A program made the translations under genes and the position numbers. This document shows positions 16,277-23,483 of a stretch of 43,635 bases of DNA, one piece after another. Below the pieces are notes generated by a model. It did no database searches. It saw only the letters and a list, made by a program, of their open reading frames with translations, and had not been told where the DNA came from. The stretch comes from Microcystis aeruginosa W13-11 (GTDB lineage: Bacteria > Cyanobacteriota > Cyanobacteriia > Cyanobacteriales > Microcystaceae): the NCBI GenBank assembly GCA_009995705.1, contig JAADBR010000058.1, forward strand, positions 1-43,635, in the 5' to 3' direction. Numbering within the stretch: position 1 is the stretch's first letter; each line of letters starts with the position of its first letter.

Positions 16277-16592
16277 CCCACTTCTCAACTCCCTCAACAC
16301 CGAACTATACTTTGCACGGCTACAACTTGCATTTTTTACTCAAGGACAATAACACTTAACAAGTAAACGGAATGCACTGCCTCAACCGAGTGATGAAGCA
16401 GCCCAACTATTAATTATACCGCTCTCTGCGGTCTAGCACCCTCCTCTATCTTACTATCCCACCTCCATCGGTCTAACACCCCCTTAATCATACCTAATAC
16501 CGCACTGTGCGGTTTAATCACCTCAATTAGGGAATAATAACCGCAGAGGGTGGTCTGGTATTCCCTTCAAGTGGATCTTACCGCATTTGCCG
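16277..16592. other. Gene-free stretch with degenerate hairpin repeats
   Basis: Contains ACCGCTCTCTGCGGT (16418-16432) and ACCGCACTGTGCGGT (16499-16513), each a stem-loop followed by TCTAGCACC or TTTAATCACC, and a partial third unit ATCGGTCTAACACC near 16467. This looks like a degenerate repeat of about 80 bp. It lies between the GTPase promoter side and the integrase fragment. No U-run, so not a standard terminator. Confidence 0.5.
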
Positions 16593-16697
16593 ATGACAGA
16601 AGAAGCACAATCCCCTCGACTGTTAGAACAAGTCCGAGAAGTCATGCGTCTCAAGCACTTTAGCTTGAAGACGGAAAAATTGCATTCGAGATTTTAA
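16593..16697 (+). pseudogene. Tyrosine integrase N-terminal fragment (IntI/Xer-like)
   Basis: 34 codons starting MTEEAQSPRLLEQVREVM, followed by RLKHFSLKTEK. This is the opening of a core-binding SAM-like domain of integron-type tyrosine recombinases (usual form: LLdqVRevmRlKHySlrTEqaY). After KTEK the frame ends at LHSRF*. The catalytic domain is absent. It testifies to a former integrase; whether integron or another element cannot be told. Confidence 0.6.
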
Positions 16698-16792
16698 CAT
16701 ATTGAACAACAAACGTCACCTATTGTCAAGTCTGAGAACGACAATTGTGCTACAAGAGCAGCGATCGCTTATATTTTAGGTTTAAATTTAAT

Positions 16793-17023
16793 TTAAAGTT
16801 CATTCCATTCATCAATATTTATCTGACGAGCAATAATAGTTTCAACCTCCCGAATCATCATTCTCAATTGAGGTACAGAATACTCAGAATTAGAGGGAAT
16901 AGTAAGACGATGCTGTTGGTAAACCATAAATTCATGTCTTGTACCTGATTGGAGCTTCTCAAAACCTAATTTACGCAGTTTTTTAATAAAATCTCTCCTT
17001 TTACACGGGATCAAGCGACTCAC
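16793..17023 (-). CDS. hicA: HicA-like toxin
   Basis: 76 residues with a GTG start. HicA double-stranded-RNA-binding fold mRNA interferase: KRRDFIKKLRKLGFE, then the active His30 in SGTRHEFMVY, a beta strand HRLTIPSNSEYS and QLRMMIREV. Slightly unusual in having THR-like TRH in place of the common GSH. Starts 23 bp inside the upstream HicB gene. Antitoxin-first order occurs in many HicBA pairs. Confidence 0.8.
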   Translation of the reverse strand: MSRLIPCKRRDFIKKLRKLGFEKLQSGTRHEFMVYQQHRLTIPSNSEYSVPQLRMMIREVETIIARQINIDEWNEL

Positions 17024-17273
17024 AAACGTACTCCTGATTAAGATCTATCCCGGCAATTACAGGTAAAGTATGACCTAATTTTAATCCTACTAAAATCCAA
17101 TCTTCTAGGGTTGATCGCAACTCGGCTTGACATTCTGATAAGCTATCTCCAAAAGCGATCACACCTTGACAGCCTGGTATCCTCCCAACATAGTTACCAT
17201 CTTCTAACTGTTCAATTTCCGAAGTGGCGATCGCTGTTCCTATATAATCACTTAAAGAATAACGCACTAACAT
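17001..17273 (-). CDS. hicB: HicB-like antitoxin
   Basis: 90 residues from ATG 17273. A TTG at 17333 would add 20 residues, but ATG has a GGAG about nine bases upstream and fits HicB length. Partial RNase H-like fold: YIGTAIATSEIEQLEDGNYV, GRIPGCQGVIAFGDSLSEC, LRSTLEDWILVGLKLG, ILPVIAGIDL-type ending. No separate DNA-binding domain is visible. Overlaps the toxin gene, so translation is coupled. Confidence 0.8.
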   Translation of the reverse strand: MLVRYSLSDYIGTAIATSEIEQLEDGNYVGRIPGCQGVIAFGDSLSECQAELRSTLEDWILVGLKLGHTLPVIAGIDLNQEYVCESLDPV

Positions 17274-17338
17274 ATCGATCTCGCTCCGTTCTGCTACCGT
17301 GTTAATTGTACAGAATAATTGGGTTAGCTGCAACCTTG

Positions 17339-17500
17339 CTAATGTAGCCGAGAGGGAGGGGAGGTTTTGTGAATGAATTTGGGCGGGTATTGGGCGGTTA
17401 CATAGTCCATAACATCATAAATGGTGATGCGTGTTCCAGCGATCATCAGTCCGCGCTCTGTACGAATGATTGCTGCTTGTGCATTTGTTGTCATAGTCAT
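17339..17500 (-). pseudogene. DUF433-family protein, truncated
   Basis: 53 codons from ATG 17500 with an excellent AGGAGG upstream (17508-17513). Reads IRTERGLMIAGTRITIYDVM then DYVTAQYPPKFI, the DUF433 N-terminal helix-turn-helix-like domain found in antitoxin-like proteins. After FIH the sequence becomes KTSPPSRLH and stops, where DUF433 proteins usually continue to about 110 residues. Hence a 3'-truncated gene. It sits directly upstream of hicB on the same strand. Confidence 0.65.
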
Positions 17501-17626
17501 ACCCTAAGCCTCCTAGAAACTAACTCCATATTACTCTATACGACAGGCAAAGTTGACATTTTACCATCCTACTGGCAGGCATTGTAGATAAGCAAATAAA
17601 ACGCCTCTACAAGAGTTCAGATCCAC

Positions 17627-17725
17627 CTATAGCGGTATTCGCTTGAGTGAGATACAGACAAAGTCTTGCCTAGACTGCCTTATAGCTTGTTGCAGTATAC
17701 CTCATCCGACTGCATACCGCTATAA
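17627..17725. mobile_element. About 99-bp MITE with CTATAGCGGTAT ends
   Basis: Left end CTATAGCGGTAT (17627-17638) and right end ATACCGCTATA (17714-17724) are inverted copies; similarity extends inward imperfectly to GAGTGAGATAC versus GATGAGGTATAC. No coding capacity. It breaks the HNH gene on its right, and its end provides that gene's stop codon. Confidence 0.7.
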
Positions 17726-17848
17726 AGATTGGGGAATAATATGATCTATCTCAAATAAAGCGGCACTTGCTTCTTCGGGAGAATGGCAGTATCCACACAG
17801 ATATTCTGCTCGTTCTCGAATGAATTTATGGATGGTTTTATCAATCAT
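17720..17848 (-). pseudogene. HNH endonuclease N-terminus cut by MITE
   Basis: 42 codons: residues 18-21 CGYC of the zinc-binding pair, then FEIDHIIPQSL, the DH of the HNH active site. Such proteins normally continue with the Asn/His half and a second CxxC, all missing here. The stop TAG is made by the MITE terminus. ATG overlaps the TAA of the preceding 79-residue gene (TAATG), so it was translated by coupling. Confidence 0.75.
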
Positions 17849-18087
17849 TAAGATTCAGCAATTGTTTTGGCATTTAGTAGGGTAAAAATTTGATTTAGTT
17901 CTAAAATTCCCGCTAATTCTGCTGCTTCTTCTGAAGTCAAAGATTCTCTTTTTGTCTTTTCGGAAAGTTCATCTAAACGTTCTTGAAGTTGGTCAGTAAA
18001 TTTAAACAAATAAAGCTGTCTGACTTTACTTATCTTTACTCCCGTTTCTATCCAACAAGAAGGTTTTACCATATTTTCTGTAATCAT
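17848..18087 (-). CDS. 79-residue protein coupled to HNH gene
   Basis: N-terminal half carries beta-like hydrophobic residues (VRQLYLFKFTDQLQERLDEL), C-terminal half is helical and acidic (SLTSEEAAELAGILELNQIF, then TLLNAKTIAES). No catalytic motif; I recall similar small proteins beside HNH genes in cyanobacteria. Starts by an ATGA overlap with a 30-residue ORF and ends by a TAATG overlap with HNH, so three genes form one tightly coupled operon. An antitoxin-like or accessory role is possible but unproven. Confidence 0.6.
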   Translation of the reverse strand: MITENMVKPSCWIETGVKISKVRQLYLFKFTDQLQERLDELSEKTKRESLTSEEAAELAGILELNQIFTLLNAKTIAES

Positions 18088-18176
18088 CTTGACCTCATGT
18101 TATGTTTAAGGTTAGTTGTATCAAACCGAATATTCCCTTCGATGATTAGGTCTTCTCTACTAATTGCTTGAGTCAT
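18084..18176 (-). CDS. 30-residue ORF leading the HNH operon
   Basis: MTQAISREDLIIEGNIRF and 12 further residues. Below usual length limits but preceded by AAGGAG nine bases from the ATG (complement of 18187-18192) and overlapping the next start in ATGA. May be a leader peptide or a shortened gene. No family recognised. Confidence 0.45.
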   Translation of the reverse strand: MTQAISREDLIIEGNIRFDTTNLKHNMRSR

Positions 18177-18312
18177 GGTCTTATTCTCCTTTTTTAAGAT
18201 TCTTTCTCGAATTCTGCTAATGCTTCCTTGAAATACAATATAAAACTCTCGATTGGTTGTTGGGTTTCCTTTCGTCAACCCAATCTACAAGATCGGCGAT
18301 CACACTAAGTAG

Positions 18313-18375
18313 TTAGACGCGATTAAATAGAGCAGTAATCAATTCTTGAGCAAAGGGATAATCTTTAGCGTTCAT
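18313..18375 (-). pseudogene. 20-residue N-terminal gene fragment
   Basis: ATG at 18375 with a strong AAGGAGG seven bases upstream, reading MNAKDYPFAQELITALFNRV then stop. MN.KDYPFAQELI resembles the beginning of small antitoxin-like proteins; the body is missing. Lies between copies 3 and 4 of the 21-bp island motif (18286-18306 and 18430-18450). Confidence 0.4.
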
Positions 18376-18460
18376 TGTTTCCTCCTTATCTTCATTAAGT
18401 TAATCAATTAAGATTGGCATTGTTTACCTTACAAGATCAGCGATCGCACTTTTCTTGATG

Positions 18461-19045
18461 CTAATTCAAATGAATCTCATTGACATGAAGTTCGGTTTTT
18501 TCACGAATCTCGAATGGAAGAAAATATATTTTACTCTCTGCCTCTGTACTTTCTTCTCGAAGTTCAACGCTGCCCTTTCGCCACGTATCGATCCAGATGA
18601 GTTTATACCGATTACTTTTCTCTCCATTCAATTCGACTTTATATTCGATAGTTTCACTTTCTTGAAAATTTTCTCCTTTTATCCGTTTTATCTCCCCTCT
18701 TACCGATGTATCCACAATATCTTTTATCCCAACACTAACATCCATCCCCCCAAGAGCCTCCCATTGAATATTCACTGTTCGGGCAATTGTACGAGAACGT
18801 TTCACGGTGACTTTAACTCCATCCGGCACATACACTTCCTCACTCGCCGCTCTTCATTTTTGAACTGGCGATACCTTTTGCGTTTCGGTTCGCGGTTAAA
18901 AGAAGCATCCATGCAGTTAGTCCAAGCTTCGCTTTCCAGGCTTGGAGTTTAGCATAAATCTCTTCCTGTCCTGGCTTGGGAGGTATTTTGGCAATTTGAG
19001 CCAAACGTTCCCGGTTTTTGCCTTCCCAGGGCGATTTTTGTCAAT
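18461..19045 (-). pseudogene. Frameshifted hypothetical gene
   Basis: The longest open part (18461-18835) encodes VPDGVKVTVKRSRTIARTVN and a beta-rich, charged body ending HVNEIHLN. Upstream, coding-like segments continue in other frames: DASFNREPKRKRYRQFKNEERR-type basic stretch (about 18845-18915) and WEGKNRERLAQIAKIPPKPG (about 18975-19035). At least two frameshifts separate them and an in-frame stop precedes the GTG at 18835. Family unknown. Confidence 0.5.
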
Positions 19046-19184
19046 TGTTTTTGATCTAGAGCGAACTAATCAATTAAATCTCTTGCCAGATAAGAATTTA
19101 GTCGATTTATGCCCCCCTATCGAACCATACCAAGTAACGAAGAACCTGAAAACTCACATCTGCTCACTGACCACTGATTGCCTC

Positions 19185-20504
19185 CTATTGACACAAACGT
19201 TGATAAACTGTGGCTAAAGCTTGGACATCACCAACGTTACCCGGGAAAAGAACCACAGGTAAATTAGGAAAGAGATGATGATCGGCTGCTGTACGAACCA
19301 TGGAGACACCGGGGAGAATCTGACCGAGTAAACGGGCCGACTGTAGGCTTAAACCCGTACTTAAGACATCATTGGAGGTAATTCCGCCTTTGCTGATTAA
19401 AAAACTGATGTCACTGGGTAAACCCTTAACAATGTCCATTAACAGGGTGGAGACGGCAACCCCAAAATCAAGGCGTTTCTGCACAGAAGCAAAGGTTAAC
19501 TCTTGCCGACTGGTATAGATCACGGGGGTTTGTTTATTTTTGTGAATAAGCTTGACTTTTTCCAGAGCTTGTGCTAGGAGTTGATCTCGTTGCTCGGGAC
19601 GATCGCGCAATGCCGTCACATCGATTTCGACTCCGACGGTGTTGGGTTGTTGAAGCAGTTTATCTAATTGTTGGCTAGTTTTTTTGACGTGGGAACCGAC
19701 GATAATTGCCCCGGCTTCCCCCGTGGGCTTATATTTACCCATAGATTCGGGTGCGTTCGGTTGAGTTCCTAAATTAGCCAAAGAAGTTAAAATACTGGCG
19801 GCACTACGGAATAAAAATTTTTTTCCCTCCCCTGCGGCGGTTAAAATATCTTCAGCAAAGCGATCAAGATCCGCTTGAGTTTCCCCATCTACCACCCCAC
19901 ATTGATTATTTTTGAGCTTTTGCAGTCGTTCTAAACTACCTTGACGGATATCTGCCAGTAAAAATCTCTCTACATCATCTGCTTTAATTTTACCTTGCGT
20001 TTTCTCCTCCACATAATCCGGCAGATAACTGTAGTGGTAGGCAAAAACCGAATCGCGAGCGAATTCCGTCTCGTGGACGGGAGTGGGAACGCCATCGATG
20101 ATTAAATAGTGAATACTATCGCGAGTGATTCTACCTCCCTCAAAAAAGGCTGGAATCAGGAAATGTGCATCAAAACCGCCCAATTCTTCGGCAATAACAT
20201 CAGTTTCGATCGGATAATGCCCGCGCAGGGTAGAATCGGAACGACTAACCACCAAAAAATCCTCGATTCCCTCTTTGGTTAAGGCAGTTTTCAGGTTATG
20301 ACAGACTTCTCTGGTGACAGACTCGGCTTTTTCGGGGGTTAAAGCGCGAGTATTGGTCAAAACAAAGAAAATTGGCGCATTATCTGCCAATCCCAAGCGG
20401 AGAGTATCTTCATCCCACCGCATCAATAACAGACAACTATGGACTGTTTGGGAACCTGTCGGGTCATCATCTAAGACTATAATTTTAGGTCTATTATTGC
20501 TCAT
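19185..20504 (-). CDS. Four-carbon acid sugar kinase family protein (DUF1537)
   Basis: 439 residues. N-terminal sugar-acid-binding domain begins with the signature IIVLDDDPTGSQTVH, followed by TRALTPEKA and the RSDSTLRGHYP phrase near 108. The C-terminal nucleotide-binding part shows FLISKGGITSNDVLSTGL and VLFPGNVGD near the end. Relatives phosphorylate four-carbon sugar acids such as erythronate or threonate. Here the usual dehydrogenase and isomerase partners are absent, so the substrate is open. ATG at 20504. Confidence 0.85.
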   Translation of the reverse strand: MSNNRPKIIVLDDDPTGSQTVHSCLLLMRWDEDTLRLGLADNAPIFFVLTNTRALTPEKAESVTREVCHNLKTALTKEGIEDFLVVSRSDSTLRGHYPIETDVIAEELGGFDAHFLIPAFFEGGRITRDSIHYLIIDGVPTPVHETEFARDSVFAYHYSYLPDYVEEKTQGKIKADDVERFLLADIRQGSLERLQKLKNNQCGVVDGETQADLDRFAEDILTAAGEGKKFLFRSAASILTSLANLGTQPNAPESMGKYKPTGEAGAIIVGSHVKKTSQQLDKLLQQPNTVGVEIDVTALRDRPEQRDQLLAQALEKVKLIHKNKQTPVIYTSRQELTFASVQKRLDFGVAVSTLLMDIVKGLPSDISFLISKGGITSNDVLSTGLSLQSARLLGQILPGVSMVRTAADHHLFPNLPVVLFPGNVGDVQALATVYQRLCQ

Positions 20505-20654
20505 ATATTTTTTATCAGGATGGGAGGGACGGGGGAATCAAGAGAATCTGGTTAATAGTTTATCGGGTTCTGGTTCCCCATTAAAATCGTCCCCTCCCTA
20601 AGCAACCGCTATCAATCTTGATCACAATCTGTCCAATATAGGATAAGCTATACC

Positions 20655-21491
20655 ATGATTCATACAGTGACGAAGTTGAGCGCGGGAGACTTCCCTTTGA
20701 ATACGTTAATCCACCCCACTGCGGTTATCCATCCGTCGGCAAAACTTGATCCCAAGGTAAAAGTTGGTCCCTATGCTGTGATCGGGGCCAATGTGGAAAT
20801 TGAAGCTGATACAATTATTGATGCCCATGTGGTCATTGAAGGTCCGACCAAAATTGGCAAGGGTAATCATATTTTTTCTGGGGCTGTTATTGGTAATGAA
20901 CCACAGGATTTAAAGTATAAAGGGGGCGAAAGTAGCGTAGAAATTGGTGATCATAACCAAATTCGCGAGTTTGTCACGATTAATCGCGCCACCGATACGG
21001 GAGAAGTTACCCAAATTGGCAATAATAATTTATTAATGGCCTATGTTCACGTTGCCCATAATTGTATTTTGCAAGATAACATTATTATCGCTAATAGTGT
21101 CGCCTTGGCCGGTCATGTCCAGATCGAATCAAAAGCAGTTATCGGGGGGGTTTTAGGAGTACATCAATTTGTTCATATTGGCAAAATGGCCATGTTAGGA
21201 GGAATGAGTCGTATTGATCGCGATGTTCCCCCTTTTACTTTAGTGGAAGGCAATCCCTGTCGGGTACGAACTCTTAATTTAGTCGGTTTACAAAGGGCCG
21301 GTTTTACCGATGAAGATTTAGCTTTACTGAAAAAAGCTTTTCGGATTATCTATCGTTCTAATATAAATCTTCAGGAGGCTTTAGAACAAGTTTCTCTCTT
21401 AACCGATAACCCCCATGTTCAACATCTCTGTCAATTTTTACAATCCTCTACCACAGGAGAAAAACGTCGCGGTTTAATTCCGGGGAAATAA
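20655..21491 (+). CDS. lpxA: UDP-N-acetylglucosamine acyltransferase
   Basis: 278 residues. First enzyme of lipid A synthesis, transferring a 3-hydroxyacyl chain from acyl carrier protein to UDP-GlcNAc. Left-handed beta-helix hexapeptide repeats begin at IHPTAVIHPSAKLDPKVKVG (about residue 19) and run to 190, followed by the helical C-terminus. Catalytic His in VHVAHNCILQDN, GVHQFVHIGKMAMLGG and the DRDVPPFTLVEGNP region are all present. Starts 151 bp downstream of a divergent kinase gene. lpxB follows at 279 bp, separated by a nested miniature element. Confidence 0.95.
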   Translation: MIHTVTKLSAGDFPLNTLIHPTAVIHPSAKLDPKVKVGPYAVIGANVEIEADTIIDAHVVIEGPTKIGKGNHIFSGAVIGNEPQDLKYKGGESSVEIGDHNQIREFVTINRATDTGEVTQIGNNNLLMAYVHVAHNCILQDNIIIANSVALAGHVQIESKAVIGGVLGVHQFVHIGKMAMLGGMSRIDRDVPPFTLVEGNPCRVRTLNLVGLQRAGFTDEDLALLKKAFRIIYRSNINLQEALEQVSLLTDNPHVQHLCQFLQSSTTGEKRRGLIPGK

Positions 21492-21502
21492 TCCCAAGGT
21501 AG

Positions 21503-21726
21503 GGTGGGTTAGGCGACAAGTAAGGATTCAGGTCATACAAAAAGCAGTCAACCCCTTGCTGTGTAAGCATTTAGGGGAATTATGGACAAATGCTCATTCT
21601 CATTAAGAAACGCTGAAAGCCTTAATTTTCGAGCCGCTCTGTGACTGCATTTGAGACACCTGAATCCTTACGGCGACAATAACTGATATAATTCACCAAT
21701 AACTTTACTATTCGCCGTAACCCACC
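21503..21726. repeat. Older palindromic repeat split by MITE
   Basis: GGTGGGTTAGGCGA (21503-21516) and TCGCCGTAACCCACC (21712-21726) are inverted arms. Subtracting the 152-bp insertion and one target copy leaves a compact palindromic element of roughly 64 bp of the GGTGGGTTA type common between cyanobacterial genes. Confidence 0.65.
21520..21671. mobile_element. 152-bp MITE with 8-bp target duplication
   Basis: Perfect 14-bp terminal inverted repeats GTAAGGATTCAGGT (21520-21533) and ACCTGAATCCTTAC (21658-21671). Identical 8-bp flanks GGCGACAA at 21512-21519 and 21672-21679 are a target-site duplication. No coding capacity. Perfect ends and flanks suggest recent transposition by an IS elsewhere in the genome. 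Confidence 0.9.
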
Positions 21727-21769
21727 GTTCTCAGAATTTCCCCATTGCCTATATTAAATAATTATCCAA

Positions 21770-22972
21770 ATGCGTATATTTATTAGCACAGGTGAGGTAT
21801 CGGGTGATTTACAGGCAGCCATGCTGATTGAATCCCTTTTTAAACTGGCTAAAACCCAAGAAATTGAGTTAGAAATTTTTGCCCTAGGCGGCGATCGCAT
21901 GGAGTTAGCTGGAGCAAAAATGTTGGGTAAAACCACTCGACTGGCTGCCATGGGATTAATTGAATCTATCCCCTTTATTTTGCCAACTTTACAACTACAA
22001 AAACGAGCAAAAGAGTTTTTTAGAGATCATCCCCCCGATATAATCATTTTAATTGATTATGTGGGGGCAAATGTGGCGATCGGTCAATCGGCTAAAAAAA
22101 TTATTCCCCAAGTGCCAATAATTTATTATATTGCCCCACAGGTGTGGATTTGGTCAGAAGAAAATATCCCCTCAGCTAAACTCAGGGCCACGGCAGAAAA
22201 GTTATTTAATACGGAAAAATTAATCGCTGTCACTGATAAATTATTAGCAATTTTTCCTGCCGAAGCTCGTTTTTTTGAAACAAAAGGTTTACCAGTAACT
22301 TGGGTGGGACATCCTTTAGTTGATCGTATGGCTAATGCTCCCAATCGGCAAGAAATGCGGCAAAAATGGGCAATAAAACCCGAAGAAACGGTGATCGCTT
22401 TGTTACCTGCTTCCCGTCAACAGGAGTTTAAATATCTCGTGCCGACGGTGTGCGCTGCTGCCCAAAAATTACAGGAAAAAATCCCCGATATTAAGTTTTT
22501 AATTCCCGTTCCCCTAGCTTTATACGAACCCAAAATGCGAGAATTAGTGGCGGAATATGGATTAAATGCGGTGATTATGGAACGAGATCAGACTTTAGAA
22601 GCAATTGCCGCAGCCGATCTGGCTGTGGCTAAGTCTGGTACAGTTAATCTCGAAATTGCTTTGTTAAACGTGCCGCAGGTGGTGGTTTACCGTTTAAGTG
22701 CAGTTACTGCTTGGATTGCCCGCAATATTATGAAGTTTTCTGTACCATTTGTCTCACCAGTAAATTTAGTTTTAATGCGAGAAATTGTTCCCGAATTATT
22801 ACAAGAGGAAGCTAACCCAGAGAGAATTATGCAGGAATGTCTAGATTTATTATTAAATCAGCAACGTCGGCAAAAAATGTTAGATGAATACGCAGAAACC
22901 ACAGTCGGTTTAGGAACAGTAGGAAGTTGCGATCGAGTGGCACAAGAGGTGTTTAAAATAGGCCTTTGTTAG
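21770..22972 (+). CDS. lpxB: Lipid-A-disaccharide synthase
   Basis: 400 residues, family length. GT19 glycosyltransferase that joins UDP-2,3-diacylglucosamine and lipid X into the lipid A disaccharide at the inner membrane. Landmarks: MRIFISTGEVSGDLQAA start (GExSGD), DYVGANVAIG, YYIAPQVWIWS, VGHPLVDR and the C-terminal AVAKSGTVNLEIAL plus PQVVVYR. ATG at 21770. Works with LpxA encoded upstream on the same strand. Confidence 0.96.
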   Translation: MRIFISTGEVSGDLQAAMLIESLFKLAKTQEIELEIFALGGDRMELAGAKMLGKTTRLAAMGLIESIPFILPTLQLQKRAKEFFRDHPPDIIILIDYVGANVAIGQSAKKIIPQVPIIYYIAPQVWIWSEENIPSAKLRATAEKLFNTEKLIAVTDKLLAIFPAEARFFETKGLPVTWVGHPLVDRMANAPNRQEMRQKWAIKPEETVIALLPASRQQEFKYLVPTVCAAAQKLQEKIPDIKFLIPVPLALYEPKMRELVAEYGLNAVIMERDQTLEAIAAADLAVAKSGTVNLEIALLNVPQVVVYRLSAVTAWIARNIMKFSVPFVSPVNLVLMREIVPELLQEEANPERIMQECLDLLLNQQRRQKMLDEYAETTVGLGTVGSCDRVAQEVFKIGLC

Positions 22973-23118
22973 GGTTAGGCTTCGGCCGTGAGCTTAGCCG
23001 AACGGAGCCGGTCGTCAGGATTGCTGGAGATAGGAGTCAGGAGACAGGAGATTATTTTTATTTATTCTCCCCACCTCCCCAATTCATAATTCATAATTCC
23101 TGCACCCCAGACCCCACG
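22973..23118. other. Repeat-rich spacer after lpxB
   Basis: No gene. Holds a hairpin formed by GGCTTCGGCCGTGAGC and GCCGAACGGAGCC (22979-23010), a purine-rich run (GGAGATAGGAGTCAGGAGAC) and the AATTCATAATTC repeat at about 23081-23099. The hairpin could terminate lpxB transcription. Confidence 0.4.
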
Positions 23119-23444
23119 GCTGCATCCCACATTTGCAGAAATATCGACAATCAGCAATTATCAGTGACTCTGAAATTGGTACAAAAATATGAACAATCGC
23201 GTGTAAGCATCCCACCGAAAAGCTAATGCGCTCCGGGGTTTGGGGGCGGCACTTCGACACATTTCGACAAGCTCAATGTAAAGGCTCAGTGGCCGCGCCA
23301 CACGCCCCCAACGGGGGGTTTGGGGGGTTCTACCACCCAAAAGCTTGGATTGAGTGATAAAACTGAAAGTAACACACCCAATTTTAGGAGAAAGTTTCCC
23401 TGGAAAAATCCCAAATTAGTAGATTTACAAAAATGAGATGCACC
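23119..23444. mobile_element. Dispersed non-coding element, copy B (both ends)
   Basis: Left end GCTGCATCCCACATTTGCAG and right end TTTACAAAAATGAGATGCACC (23424-23444, complement GGTGCATCTCATTTTTG) form imperfect terminal inverted repeats. Blocks shared with 4957-5157 include CAGCAATTATCAGTGACT, GTAAGCATCCCACCGAAAAG and AAAAGCTTGGATTGAGTGAT. Compared with copy A it carries about 75 extra bp around CATTTCGACAAGCTCAATGT, a motif of another short-repeat type. No transposase gene. Confidence 0.7.
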
Positions 23445-23483
23445 CCACACCCTACCCCCGGGAAAAACTCTTTGCCGCAAACC

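Noticed and set aside
16301..16592. attC/attI integron recombination site
   Set aside because: GCCCAAC resembles one core half-site but no matching GTTRRRY partner was found at a suitable distance.
18455..18952. 165-residue plus-strand frame
   Set aside because: Antisense of the frameshifted minus-strand gene; composition is that of a shadow frame.
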